Assembly: GCA_020627705.1 (NCBI GenBank)
Contig: JAHDGJ010000015.1
Span: 27,587 to 91,586, forward strand
DNA: 64,000 bases
Direction: 5' to 3'
Origin: Saprospiraceae bacterium
GTDB taxonomy: Bacteria > Bacteroidota > Bacteroidia > Chitinophagales > Saprospiraceae
The translations under genes were made by a program, and so were the position numbers. Positions 37,467 to 46,839 of the stretch are shown piece after piece. The notes beneath the pieces were generated by a model. It was not told the DNA's origin. It did not search any database and was given only the letters and a program-made list of their open reading frames with translations. Numbering within the stretch: position 1 is the stretch's first letter; each line of letters starts with the position of its first letter.

Positions 37467-40154
37467 GTGAATGAAATAGTCCTTAATCCGAAAACTACAC
37501 TTGGCTTAATCCTAAAAACACTTGTTTGGAGTTTTTTATTGTTTTCGGCATCATTTGCTTTTACTCAAAATACTAGCAGCGTCGAGAATAATATAGCAAT
37601 TTGTTTAGACCAAGACTCTGAAATCTCATGCCTTGACTCCTTACTAGCCATCCAAGTGGACACAGCTTATTATTCCAAGGGAGAAATACTTTTTCACAAA
37701 GCAAAACAGCTCGTTAATATTGATCTACAAAAGACAAGTGAAGCATATAAATCTGCCGCAGAATATTATATATTATCTCCATCCACCATATCGCAATTTA
37801 AATATGTAGACAGTAAATGCCAACAAGCCCTGTATCTAAGCGATGTTGGAAATTTTCAAAGTGCTGAAAAAATATTACTTGACGTCGAACACTATACCTA
37901 CGAAAAAATTCCAAAAAACATTCGAGCTAAAATTGCCCTTTCCAACAGCATGGGCTTATTTTATTCGTATGCTGGACGATATGGAAAATCTAAGGATTGG
38001 TCCATAAAGGCTATTGATTATTTATTGCAAATAGATACCTCCCAAAGTGCTGACCTAGCAATGAAATATACCAATCTTGGATTGGTATATCAAAACTTAA
38101 ATGACCATGCCAATGCAGAAATTTACCTTTTGAAAGGCTATCATATGCTTCGAAAATTTAAAGCGCATGACCATCCGAGTTGTTTGCTGGACACCTATAA
38201 TCTTGGGGTTCATTATTTGAAGATTAAGGAACCCACTAAAGCCTTATCCTATTTTGATGAAGCAGTCACTTTACTTGAAGCGCGTGAAAAAATTGATTAT
38301 ATCGAACTCAATTATTTTTTGAACGGTAGAGGAGCCACCTATAGCTTTTTAGGAGAAACTCAAAAGGCCTTTAAAGATGTCGCCCGTTCTGTAGAGATCA
38401 ATAGAAAATTATATAAGGCACCTAATGTTTATGGCATTCAGCTCAAATCCAATCTGGCAGATATTTCCCTAAAACTAGATAATGAAGCCGATTTTGAGAG
38501 ATATGCCATGGAAGCCATCGAAGACTTTATTTATATCCTCAAAAAGAATATTTCCATATTAAGTACCGATGACTTACTTGATTTTATCGCAAGAAACAAA
38601 ACACCCCTTCATCCGATTGTTAATAGACTTTTTGCGTTTCCGAATAAATTTGGAAAACTTAAAACTGGATTATTCGAAATCCAACTTTTATTAAAAGGAC
38701 TTGGTCTAGAACGAGAGATTGCGATACACAAATATCTTGACGGCAACGATTCCAATGACTTATATTTCGAACAATGGAAGTCGCAAAAAAGAAATTTGGA
38801 AAACCTATATCTAAATGCTAACAATCAAGAAGAAGTCAAAGAAGCCGAAGAGAAATTATCAATGCTTAGGAAACAGTTGTTGATAGATCAATTGGACCAA
38901 AATCTTTTTGATTTGAACTTTAGTTCCGAACAAATCAAAGCTGCACTTCCAAACAATTGCGTTGCCATCGAGTTTGATCGCTTTATGGGATACTATGATA
39001 TGGACCTTTCGAAAGAAAAAACGCTAGATGCTAAAAAGGAAGGAATCTATTATGCCCTTCTCATGAAAAAAGATTCAAAACATGCCCAATTGATAAGGCT
39101 ATGTAGAGAAAAAGATCTAATCAAAATATTGGATGACAAAGTTGAAAAAAGAGAGGCTTATGTAAATAGTTTATATCAATCAAGCACGAGAGGAGTAAGT
39201 ATAGAAACGGAAATTAAAGGTTTACATGATTTATTTTATGCTCCTCTTTTACCTTATATAAAGGATATTGAAGGCTTATATATTTCTCCAATTGGCTTAA
39301 TGAATAGAATTAATTTTGGCGCTATTCCCATCGACGAATTTGAAGTCCTAAACGATAATTGGAAGATATTTCAATTGGGCAGTACGCGAAACATTCTTCC
39401 TTCGAATAGGAATACTTCATATGCTGAGGACGCCTTATTAATCGGTGGTCTCGACTACAACCTAGGGTTTGATCGAAGTCCAAAATCTAAAGGATCAACC
39501 GAACAAAATCTATGGTCTCAGCTGACTTTTACATCTCAAGAAGTACAACGCATTGGCAAGTTATTAAAAGAAAAAAATGCAAAATTAGATTTGACCCTTA
39601 TTGATGGTGAACATGGAACAGAACAAAACCTTCGCCGACTGGCCTATTCTTTCAAATCTCCAAGAGTAATTCACATTGCCACGCATGGCTTCTTTTTAAG
39701 CTTAGAATTGGACTCCAAAAACAAATTCCAAACTATTAAAAATCCCATGATGCGTTCAGGATTGATCCTATCCGGTGGGAACAAAGGCTGGGCCGGTCAA
39801 GCATTAGATAATAAGGAGGACAATGTTCTTACCGCCCTTGAGATAGCCCAAATGGATTTAAGCCACAGCGAATTAATCGTCCTATCTGCTTGCGAAACGG
39901 GATTGGGAGACATCGAAAATTCTGAAGGCGTTTTTGGACTTCAACGAGCCTTTAAAATTGCAGGAGCCAAATACATAATTATGTCGCTTTGGCAAGTCCC
40001 AGATCGTGAGACTTCAGTATTTATGGAAAATTTTTACGAAAACTGGCTTCTCAAAGAGATGTCGATACCGGATGCCTTTAACCAAACTCAGCTTGAAATG
40101 AGAGATCGGTTTTTCAATCCATATCAATGGGCTGGATTTGTTTTGATTGAATAA
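37467..40154 (+). CDS. Exported TPR-CHAT protease
   Basis: 895 residues from a GTG. A signal-like segment (TLVWSFLLFSASFAFTQ) is followed by TPR repeats (~residues 80-340: FYSYAGRYGKSKDWSIKAIDYL, NLGLVYQNLNDHANAEIYLLKGY, NLGVHYLKIKEPTKALSYFDEAV). A helical linker precedes the C-terminal CHAT domain, with His740 in HIATHGFF and Cys809 in VLSACETGLG, both intact, then EGVFGLQRAFKIAGAKYIIMSLW. CHAT proteases in other systems are switched on when their TPR part binds a ligand; here the target is unknown. Middle gene of the caspase-CHAT-caspase run. Confidence 0.9.
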   Translation: MNEIVLNPKTTLGLILKTLVWSFLLFSASFAFTQNTSSVENNIAICLDQDSEISCLDSLLAIQVDTAYYSKGEILFHKAKQLVNIDLQKTSEAYKSAAEYYILSPSTISQFKYVDSKCQQALYLSDVGNFQSAEKILLDVEHYTYEKIPKNIRAKIALSNSMGLFYSYAGRYGKSKDWSIKAIDYLLQIDTSQSADLAMKYTNLGLVYQNLNDHANAEIYLLKGYHMLRKFKAHDHPSCLLDTYNLGVHYLKIKEPTKALSYFDEAVTLLEAREKIDYIELNYFLNGRGATYSFLGETQKAFKDVARSVEINRKLYKAPNVYGIQLKSNLADISLKLDNEADFERYAMEAIEDFIYILKKNISILSTDDLLDFIARNKTPLHPIVNRLFAFPNKFGKLKTGLFEIQLLLKGLGLEREIAIHKYLDGNDSNDLYFEQWKSQKRNLENLYLNANNQEEVKEAEEKLSMLRKQLLIDQLDQNLFDLNFSSEQIKAALPNNCVAIEFDRFMGYYDMDLSKEKTLDAKKEGIYYALLMKKDSKHAQLIRLCREKDLIKILDDKVEKREAYVNSLYQSSTRGVSIETEIKGLHDLFYAPLLPYIKDIEGLYISPIGLMNRINFGAIPIDEFEVLNDNWKIFQLGSTRNILPSNRNTSYAEDALLIGGLDYNLGFDRSPKSKGSTEQNLWSQLTFTSQEVQRIGKLLKEKNAKLDLTLIDGEHGTEQNLRRLAYSFKSPRVIHIATHGFFLSLELDSKNKFQTIKNPMMRSGLILSGGNKGWAGQALDNKEDNVLTALEIAQMDLSHSELIVLSACETGLGDIENSEGVFGLQRAFKIAGAKYIIMSLWQVPDRETSVFMENFYENWLLKEMSIPDAFNQTQLEMRDRFFNPYQWAGFVLIE

Positions 40155-40214
40155 AAACTGATAACACTTTTCAATTTTTGGTAACTTATAGCTAGAGGAC
40201 AACCACTACACAAT

Positions 40215-42788
40215 ATGAACAACTATTCCATTTGTATTCTAATCTGTTTATTGTGCTTCAACTTAGACTTACATGCACAATTAGTAAGAGGCATTACCCC
40301 AGAAAAAAAAGAAAGTCCACTTGATTTAGGAAAAAAGTATTTTATTGGAATTGGCATCGATCAATATCAAAATTGGAACATTTTAGAAAATGCTAAAAAT
40401 GATATCAGAGGTGTAGAAAATTTGTTTACAAACGAATTTGGATATGAAAGTATAGTCGAACCTTTACTTGATGAAAAAGCAAGTAAAAAGGATATTCTGC
40501 ACTTGATTCAATATACCCTGCCCGAAAAATTAAATACCAACGATCAATTACTTATATATTTCGCAGGTCATGGATATGTAGAAGAAAAACAAATTGGTAA
40601 CGTAAAAAAACTTACCGGATATTTGATACCGTCAGATGCCTCAGCGCTTCAAACCAAGGCCTATACCAGTTTTATTCAAATAGATAATTTTCTAAGTCAG
40701 ATTTCTGAACTTCCTGCATTTCACATTAGTGTAATCCTAGATGCTTGTCATGGAGGAATTGCACTAAAAAACAGCATTGATCTTATAAAAGCCAGAGGCA
40801 ATATCAATGACTATAATGAAATGATTGGCAAAATGAGTCGAAATATTGTGGTATCCGCAGGTTGGGATGAATTGGCCTATGATAGTGGCTCGGAAAAAAA
40901 CAATTCATTATTTACAGGCATTTTGATGAAAGGCCTAAACACTATGGAAGCTGATCTAAACGCAGATAAATTTATTACTCTAAGTGAGTTGGTCATGCAC
41001 CTCCAAAACGAATGTAGAATAAGAGGAGTTAAACAATTCCCAAGAAATGGATCGTGGTCTCAATTTCATGCTGGTGGCGAAATGATTTTTGTTCATAATG
41101 ATGCTTCAGTTACAAAAAAGCCTAAACTGAGAGCCAACGTGAATGAGGCATCAAAAACATTTACCATTCTTCCATTTAGAAATATTTTAGCTAATGAAGA
41201 TCCTACGCTGGGTCAGTATATCTCAAATTTTGCAGTTGAAATCATTGAAAACAATTTGGAACATATTCCAGATGTCAAAGTGGTAAATCCTTTAATTTTT
41301 AATGATATACTCAAGCGCAAAGAAAGTTCTGATATTGATTTGATCAAACTCACGAATGCACAAATTTATTTTACCGGAAATTATATATTTGAAGGGGATC
41401 AAATAGTAACCAACATTAAATTGATTTCTGCTAAAGACCTTAGTACGATAGAAACATTAGCACCAGTAATTTCTCCTGCCAATGATCCTCAAGCAATTGC
41501 AAAAAAAATAGCCAGCAGCATTTTAATTTATTTATCCGAAGAAAAAGAGTTTTCTAACCTAGAATTAAGCCCTCCTGATTATGAAGCATACAAACTGTAC
41601 AAAAAGGCTCTTCAAATGGAAAATCCTTACCCATATGGGGATCCTAGAAGCACAGAAATTAAGAAAATAAAACAAAACCTTTATGCTCAAGCAATAGAAA
41701 TAGATTCTCTTTTTGCCAGGGCTTATATTCAAATCGCTTACGAATATTATCCTGATTTAATAAGATCGAGAGAAGTAGCAAATGAATTGAGATCTCATCA
41801 AGAAAATTTGTCAGAATATGATAAATTTTTGTTGGCATTTCTTGACGCCGAAAACACTCCTAATTATAATGCTTGTTTTGACTTAATAAAACAATCATAT
41901 CTAAAATATGAAGACATATTTTCCCTAAGAAACCTAATGATCTATGGCAGATTTTCTAAGAATAGTACAAGCGCACAAATTTTATTTGATCAATTAAATC
42001 ATGCTGATCTAAAATCCAATTTTCCAAAAGATTGGGAAACAATCCTAAAATACCGTATTGGAATGGCTTTTATGGATTTGAAGAACAGTCCAAATCTTGA
42101 AAGCTATGTAAAAGAGTACAAGGACCCTCACTTTAGTACGATACATTCTATATTATTTACTAACGAACTTCCATCATATGAAGCTTTATTGTTTAAATTG
42201 GAAGATTCACCAGAATTATTTTCGAAAAGGCATTTGCAAGACTTTGCCAATTCTTTTATTCTTCTTGATAATCAAAATGAAGCACAAAAAATCTATCAAT
42301 ACCTGGCAAATGGATATTCAGATGATTTACCTCTTGAAGAATTAAAACATATCTCATGTGGTCTTTATCATACTGGTGAGTATGATAAATGTGTCAATTT
42401 ATATAATAAATATTGGAACTCTTTTATGGAACCTATAACGTGGGAAATTAGTCATCAAGATTTTTACCACATAACTGAAGCATTGCGGTTTTCAAACTAT
42501 GTTTTATTATCAGGCTTAAAAACGAAAAATAAAAAATTACAAAAGGAAATTTTATCCTTTATTTCCATAGCCCAGGACCACAATGTACATCTCGCCCATT
42601 ATTTTGGAGGAATATATGATTGTTATAAAGGTGATTTCAAAAGGGCTAGATCAAACTTTGAACAATCCTACAGTTTAGGATGGTCATTTGGGCCCTTTTC
42701 TTATGGCAAACACGAATTAATTTATCCTTTTAGAGAAGAGGCAGAATTAAAAGCTTTTTTCTCTAAACCTAAATATGTCAAAAAATAA
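40215..42788 (+). CDS. Exported caspase-family peptidase with TolB-like and TPR regions
   Basis: 857 residues. Signal MNNYSICILICLLCFNLDLHAQ. The caspase domain (~40-300) has His119 in IYFAGHGYV and Cys178 in ILDACHGG, so the dyad is complete. Residues ~310-450 (FTILPFRNILANEDPTLGQY, NAQIYFTGNYIFEGDQI) match the TolB/FlgO-like domain found with TPRs in CadC-type and adenylate-cyclase-type proteins. The rest is a TPR-like helical tail (YEAYKLYKKALQ, AIEIDSLFARAYIQIAYEYYP). Last of the three protease genes, 60 nt after the CHAT gene; its stop overlaps the end of the convergent Usp gene by 11 nt. Confidence 0.85.
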   Translation: MNNYSICILICLLCFNLDLHAQLVRGITPEKKESPLDLGKKYFIGIGIDQYQNWNILENAKNDIRGVENLFTNEFGYESIVEPLLDEKASKKDILHLIQYTLPEKLNTNDQLLIYFAGHGYVEEKQIGNVKKLTGYLIPSDASALQTKAYTSFIQIDNFLSQISELPAFHISVILDACHGGIALKNSIDLIKARGNINDYNEMIGKMSRNIVVSAGWDELAYDSGSEKNNSLFTGILMKGLNTMEADLNADKFITLSELVMHLQNECRIRGVKQFPRNGSWSQFHAGGEMIFVHNDASVTKKPKLRANVNEASKTFTILPFRNILANEDPTLGQYISNFAVEIIENNLEHIPDVKVVNPLIFNDILKRKESSDIDLIKLTNAQIYFTGNYIFEGDQIVTNIKLISAKDLSTIETLAPVISPANDPQAIAKKIASSILIYLSEEKEFSNLELSPPDYEAYKLYKKALQMENPYPYGDPRSTEIKKIKQNLYAQAIEIDSLFARAYIQIAYEYYPDLIRSREVANELRSHQENLSEYDKFLLAFLDAENTPNYNACFDLIKQSYLKYEDIFSLRNLMIYGRFSKNSTSAQILFDQLNHADLKSNFPKDWETILKYRIGMAFMDLKNSPNLESYVKEYKDPHFSTIHSILFTNELPSYEALLFKLEDSPELFSKRHLQDFANSFILLDNQNEAQKIYQYLANGYSDDLPLEELKHISCGLYHTGEYDKCVNLYNKYWNSFMEPITWEISHQDFYHITEALRFSNYVLLSGLKTKNKKLQKEILSFISIAQDHNVHLAHYFGGIYDCYKGDFKRARSNFEQSYSLGWSFGPFSYGKHELIYPFREEAELKAFFSKPKYVKK

Positions 42789-43566
42789 GTAGTGGGTTTG
42801 CTAAAGATTTAATGATATGCTTGGTAAAACTTCTATCTATATAGTTAAGAAAATCTCCTTTATTCTTATGATGCAAAGTGTAGATATTTAGATGCTCATC
42901 GTCCGTAGTATATTCCGAAATCGAAGCCAAAGGGTCAGAACTGTGGATACATGTAACATCCTCGCTAAAAGACTTCTCTCCAAAAAATATATACTGAATA
43001 ATTTCTGGTTTAAATAAACTAATCACTTGTGAATTTCTAACACTTTGATACGAATCATTACTATCAACAAAACATGTTAGATCTGAGGATCCAATAAATT
43101 GATAATCCAAATAGCTTGGAAGAATCAACACAGGAATTTCTAGATTATCGATGATCCAATGGGTATTGCGACCTTGCAAAATGACTTCATAATTGGACTT
43201 CTTGGATGGGTTTAATACAAGAAGGTCATAGCGTTGAAAAATAATGTGGTCTTTTAAGCGCTCTTGGTAATCCCCCTTTAAGACATAAGAATTTACCAGC
43301 GTATTGAGTTGAAGTTTATCTCTCAAATAAGATTCGATGAGGTCTTCACACTTGGCCACTAGATTTAGTTTACTCTTATATTCATTTTGCAAAATTTCAT
43401 CTACCACCTCATCCTTTCCTCCTTTATGCCTAAAATTTACCTCCTCATGAACATGTAAAATATCAATAAACACCTCCTTACTCTTTAAAGAGCTTACCAA
43501 TGCACAAACCTTGTTTTTTAAATTGTCAAGCTGGTCATCATTTTCAACACTTACTAATATTCTCAT
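42778..43566 (-). CDS. Universal-stress-protein-like protein, two tandem lobes
   Basis: 262 residues. MRILVSVENDDQLDNLKNKVCALVSS and LYDLLVLNPSKKSNYEVILQGRNTHWIIDNLEIPVLILP-type segments follow the UspA fold, and a second, shorter lobe (DLTCFVDSNDSYQSVRNSQVISLFKP) completes a double-Usp layout. The ATP-binding G-x2-G-x9-G(S/T) loop is not clear, so nucleotide binding is doubtful. Stress role is inferred from family. It lies downstream of the tandem-repeat region. Confidence 0.6.
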   Translation of the reverse strand: MRILVSVENDDQLDNLKNKVCALVSSLKSKEVFIDILHVHEEVNFRHKGGKDEVVDEILQNEYKSKLNLVAKCEDLIESYLRDKLQLNTLVNSYVLKGDYQERLKDHIIFQRYDLLVLNPSKKSNYEVILQGRNTHWIIDNLEIPVLILPSYLDYQFIGSSDLTCFVDSNDSYQSVRNSQVISLFKPEIIQYIFFGEKSFSEDVTCIHSSDPLASISEYTTDDEHLNIYTLHHKNKGDFLNYIDRSFTKHIIKSLANPLLIF

Positions 43567-43640
43567 AGTAAAACTTTATAATCTACGGTGAATTTAAAAA
43601 AGCTAATTGAAAGGAGAAATGGTCTAAAGAGAAAAAGAAA

Positions 43641-43664
43641 AAGTCGAACCAAAAGGTTCGACTT
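43641..43664 (-). terminator. Second terminator in the repeat, 10-bp perfect stem
   Basis: AAGTCGAACC pairs perfectly with GGTTCGACTT with an AAAA loop. On the minus strand the stem is followed by TTTTTC, as in an intrinsic terminator. Confidence 0.7.
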
Positions 43665-43751
43665 TAATCTTTAAAAAACCAGTATTCTTGAAAAGACATT
43701 ATTAAGACATTCAAATCTGCTTTTACCCCTATCCTTTGTTCAAAAAAGTGA

Positions 43752-43790
43752 AGAAAAAAAGCCGAATCCAAAGGATTCAGCTTTTTTTCT
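43752..43790 (-). terminator. First terminator after the response regulator gene
   Basis: AAAGCCGAATCC pairs with GGATTCAGCTTT (one G-U pair on the minus-strand RNA) with a 3-nt loop; the minus strand has seven T after the stem. It lies about 70-100 nt past the regulator stop codon. Confidence 0.75.
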
Positions 43791-43857
43791 TAAAAACCAG
43801 TATTCTTGAAAAGACATCAATAAGACACCTATTTGGGGCTTTATCCCCTATATATTA

Positions 43858-44547
43858 TTAATTTTTGTCAGATAATCGAAATCCTACACCGTGCACATTT
43901 TCAATTTTTAAACATTCGTCTGATTTTAAGTATTTCCTTAATCTACTTATAAATACATCCATACTTCGTCCTAAAAAATAATCATCTTCTCCCCAAAGCT
44001 CCTTTAGAATTTGAGCTCTTTTTAAAATTTGATTCTTATTTAAAATCAACATCTTTAGTAAGTCTCCCTCTTTTTGCGTCAAACCCTTTTGCTCCGAATT
44101 AAAAATCAATTTGAGGTTAGTATAATCAAAAACATATTTTCCAATCGAAATCTTATCGGCATCTGGGTTACTTATAAATTTTCTACGCAAAAAGACTTCA
44201 ACCTTCAACATTAATTCTTCAATACTAAAAGGTTTGGTTAAGTAATCGTCAGCTCCTAATTGGAGCCCTTTAATTTTGTCTTCTTTTAAGGATTTGGCTG
44301 TCAAAAATATGATGGGGATTTGAGCATTTTGTTTCCGTATTTTTTCGGCCAATTGGAATCCATCCATCTCTGGCATCATTATGTCTAAGACGCACAAATC
44401 AAATGTCTCATTTTCAAAACTTTTCAATGCATCAATTCCATTGGAGCAATGTGTCACCTGAAATCCATTGAGCTGCAAATTGTCTTTGGTTACAAAACCT
44501 AAGGTTTCATCATCTTCCACATATAGAAGGTGTGCTTTTGTTGCCAT
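43858..44547 (-). CDS. OmpR-family response regulator (RprY-like)
   Basis: 229 residues. The receiver domain has acidic Glu11/Asp12/Asp13 and phospho-acceptor Asp55 in LCVLDIMMPEMDGF, conserved LTAKSLKEDKIKGLQLGADDYLTKPF, then a winged-helix DNA-binding domain (KLIFNSEQKGLTQKEGDLLKMLILNKNQI, LWGEDDYFLGRSMDVFISRLRKYL, IENVHGVGFRL). It starts 1 nt after the kinase stop codon. The pair resembles RprX/RprY of Bacteroides, but the target genes are unknown. Confidence 0.92.
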   Translation of the reverse strand: MATKAHLLYVEDDETLGFVTKDNLQLNGFQVTHCSNGIDALKSFENETFDLCVLDIMMPEMDGFQLAEKIRKQNAQIPIIFLTAKSLKEDKIKGLQLGADDYLTKPFSIEELMLKVEVFLRRKFISNPDADKISIGKYVFDYTNLKLIFNSEQKGLTQKEGDLLKMLILNKNQILKRAQILKELWGEDDYFLGRSMDVFISRLRKYLKSDECLKIENVHGVGFRLSDKN

Positions 44548-44548
44548 T

Positions 44549-45814
44549 TTACTTATTGAAGTGAATTAATATTTGAGTGCCTTTGTTGAGCTTGGAATTT
44601 ATTTCTAACTGCCAATCATGAGCTTGTATTATTTTCTGAACATAGAACAATCCTAACCCAAAGCCCTTTACGTTATGTACATTCCCCGTATGAACCCGGT
44701 AAAATTTTTGGCCTATTTTTTTCAAATTTTCCTCTGATATACCAATCCCATTATCTCGAATTCCTAAGGTAATACTATGATCATTTTGGGTAGTTGTGAT
44801 GACTATCTTTGGTGAATTTTCGCAATATTTAACTGCATTATCCAAAATATTGGCAATCACATTAGTCAAATGCAATTGATCACCCTCTATGGTAGAAATG
44901 GACTCATCCAAATCAAAAACTATAGAAGCTTCATTTAGATGCAATTTTGCAGTTTCTTGTTTGACTGTTGAGCGAATACAATTATTGAGGTCTATGCTTT
45001 CGACATTTAATTTGAAGCCTTCCCGTTCTGACTTGGCTAAATTCAGCACTTTTTCTACTTGTTGGTTTAAGCGTTGATTTTGATTATTAATGATTTCAGC
45101 ATAGTGCGCCAATCTTTTATCTTCCATAATTGACTCACTTTTCATCAAAACCTCAGAAGCTATTTTTATGGAGGAAATTGGTGTTTTAAATTCGTGTGTC
45201 ATGTTGTTGATAAAATCCGTTTGCATCTCGGACAATCGCTTCTGTTTCAAAATAACCCACATGCTATAAATAAAGAAAAGACAGGCCAGAAGGGCTATGC
45301 CATTAAATAGAATCGTCTGTTTTAAATTGCTTAAAATATAAGATCTCTTTTGGGGAAATTTGACCACGAAATAATACACCAAATCATCAAATGTTTGTAG
45401 TGGGACCACATCTTTGTCCGCTTCTTCATCTTCTGCTGGTTTACAACAATTCCCAAAGACCAAGTCATCCGAAAAACAGTCATACACCGCATATTCTATC
45501 TCTGTATCTATTGATCTTGCCGACAATTCTTGGAGTAAGTAATCTTCTAATACAGAAACATCTATAGCACTGTTTACATTAACAGTATAATAATTTGAAG
45601 CCCTTCTTTGAATCAAATCACTTTTCGGCAGTTCAGAATTGTTGAAATTCGCATACCTCTCTGCTACTTTTCGAAGCGCGATCATTGCACTTTCGTGAAA
45701 TTGCTGATCACGCAACTCATAATTTTTAATGGTCCAATAACTTTGGATAAAAATAATGCCCAAAATCGCGATGCCTCCTAAAAGAATGATAAGCCTTACT
45801 AAACGATTCGACAT
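44549..45814 (-). CDS. Sensor histidine kinase (RprX-like)
   Basis: 421 residues from the ATG at 45814. I choose this start because the -7 box TAAATTTG at 45832-45839 lies inside a longer frame to 45850. Membrane helix (LVRLIILLGGIAILGIIFIQ), a ~150-residue exported sensor region containing a CCKPAEDEE stretch, a second helix (FNGIALLACLFFIYSMWVIL), then HisKA with the phospho-His in MTHEFKTPISS and a HATPase domain (NILDNAVKYCENS, LGIRDNGIGISEENL, GFGLGLFYVQKI). Pairs with the adjacent regulator. Confidence 0.92.
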   Translation of the reverse strand: MSNRLVRLIILLGGIAILGIIFIQSYWTIKNYELRDQQFHESAMIALRKVAERYANFNNSELPKSDLIQRRASNYYTVNVNSAIDVSVLEDYLLQELSARSIDTEIEYAVYDCFSDDLVFGNCCKPAEDEEADKDVVPLQTFDDLVYYFVVKFPQKRSYILSNLKQTILFNGIALLACLFFIYSMWVILKQKRLSEMQTDFINNMTHEFKTPISSIKIASEVLMKSESIMEDKRLAHYAEIINNQNQRLNQQVEKVLNLAKSEREGFKLNVESIDLNNCIRSTVKQETAKLHLNEASIVFDLDESISTIEGDQLHLTNVIANILDNAVKYCENSPKIVITTTQNDHSITLGIRDNGIGISEENLKKIGQKFYRVHTGNVHNVKGFGLGLFYVQKIIQAHDWQLEINSKLNKGTQILIHFNK

Positions 45815-45831
45815 AAAATTTAATTCTTCTG

Positions 45832-45839
45832 CAAATTTA
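45832..45839 (-). promoter_or_regulatory. -7 box of the two-component operon
   Basis: The minus strand reads TAAATTTG, an exact TAnnTTTG, 18 nt before the ATG at 45814. It decides the kinase start. No -33 TTTG at the usual distance. Confidence 0.5.
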
Positions 45840-45913
45840 CAACCTTCCAAGAGCCCTGTTCTCTAGCTTAACAAGGCATTAACACCAATCATTTTTCGCA
45901 TCTTTACGGCAGC

Positions 45914-46822
45914 ATGAGAAGTAAGTTTACTCTATTTTTTATTTTCTTTTCGTTTGCAACCTCAATTTGCCAACCCAACTCAAATCCTTTTGATATTGAA
46001 GGAAGACCATCATTAAATATATCGCCAACAGATAGTTTGAGAATTTCGAGCGTATTTGATAGGGTTCCGATTCAAGAAATAAATGAGAATTCCAATCCAT
46101 TTGATGTTTCTCATATCCCATTAGAAAAAAAAGAAATAAGAAAAAACAAGAAGAAAACCTATTCCAACACAGATTCGCATCTCTTTGACTTCAGATTTTA
46201 TGTATTGTTAGGATTATTGCTTGTATTTGCTTTGATGATGGCTGTTTTTAGAAAAGAGGTTTTCTCTTTGATTAAGCCTTTGCTTAATTCTAATTTTTTA
46301 GAATTGATGAACAGAGATACTAACAATGGTCGTACAGACTTTTTTGCATTGTCTTATTTGTTTTTCGCCGCTAATGCCGCCTTTTTGTTGTATCATATTC
46401 TGACCAATTGGATGGAAAAAGGCTGGTCATTGATGTTGTGGGTTTTTATCGCATGTATTGGCATTTATTCGATCAAATACTTCGTCTTGGGCTTGCTGGG
46501 CTATACTTTCCCAATACAAAAGCCCTTATCCAATTATTCATTCATGGTGACACTCCATAATTCGATAGCCGGCATTTTATTGTTTCCTTTGAATGTTCTT
46601 CTCTTCTTGAGTCCTGCACAGATAAGTAATTGGATAATTTGGTTCGCTGTTTTTGTGCTTATCTTTCTTTATCTATTTAGAATTTTGAGAGGCAGCTTTA
46701 TGCGCCGTAAATCAAGTGATTCAAAAATTCTTCATTTTTTTCTGTACCTTTGCGCTTCCGAAATTGCACCTATTGCTTTGGTTTATGGATTTATTAATCA
46801 AAATGGAGGTTCAATTTTTTAA
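45914..46822 (+). CDS. DUF4271 membrane protein
   Basis: 302 residues. A signal-like N-terminus (LFFIFFSFATSICQ) is followed by a ~60-residue polar region and at least five to six membrane helices (FYVLLGLLLVFALMMAVF, FFALSYLFFAANAAFLLY, LMLWVFIACIGIYSIKYFVLG, SIAGILLFPLNVLLFL, WIIWFAVFVLIFLYLF). Matches the DUF4271 family, which in Bacteroidota precedes hemD. Function unknown. Confidence 0.8.
   Translation: MRSKFTLFFIFFSFATSICQPNSNPFDIEGRPSLNISPTDSLRISSVFDRVPIQEINENSNPFDVSHIPLEKKEIRKNKKKTYSNTDSHLFDFRFYVLLGLLLVFALMMAVFRKEVFSLIKPLLNSNFLELMNRDTNNGRTDFFALSYLFFAANAAFLLYHILTNWMEKGWSLMLWVFIACIGIYSIKYFVLGLLGYTFPIQKPLSNYSFMVTLHNSIAGILLFPLNVLLFLSPAQISNWIIWFAVFVLIFLYLFRILRGSFMRRKSSDSKILHFFLYLCASEIAPIALVYGFINQNGGSIF
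46745..46752 (+). promoter_or_regulatory. -7 box for hemD inside the DUF4271 gene
   Basis: TACCTTTG is an exact TAnnTTTG inside the 3' end of the DUF4271 gene, ~88 nt before the hemD ATG at 46840. It could give hemD its own transcript. The usual -33 TTTG is not seen. Confidence 0.4.
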
Positions 46823-46839
46823 CAAAGGATTCTCGATAA

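Larger units (their letters stand above)
43636..43851 (-). repeat. Two tandem copies of a ~100-bp unit with hairpin terminators
   Basis: Two units (about 43636-43735 and 43752-43851) share ACCAGTATTCTTGAAAAGAC exactly, with TAAGACA and an ATAGGGG/TAAAGC-type end around it. Each begins, on the minus strand, with a conserved ~45-nt stretch and ends with a terminator hairpin (43641-43664 and 43758-43784). On the minus strand each unit could be a small RNA or a 3' UTR segment of the two-component operon. A weak promoter-like TTTG/CAGATTTG pair lies before the second unit in that direction. Confidence 0.6.

Noticed and set aside
37467..40154. Type III-E CRISPR TPR-CHAT (Craspase) component
   Set aside because: It has an export signal, and no cas7-11 or crRNA array is nearby; only the TPR-CHAT plan is shared.
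37460..41150. 15-bp repeat AGCCAACGTGAATGA at ~37460 and ~41134
   Set aside because: A 15-bp match by chance is expected once or more in a 64-kb AT-rich window, and one copy is coding.
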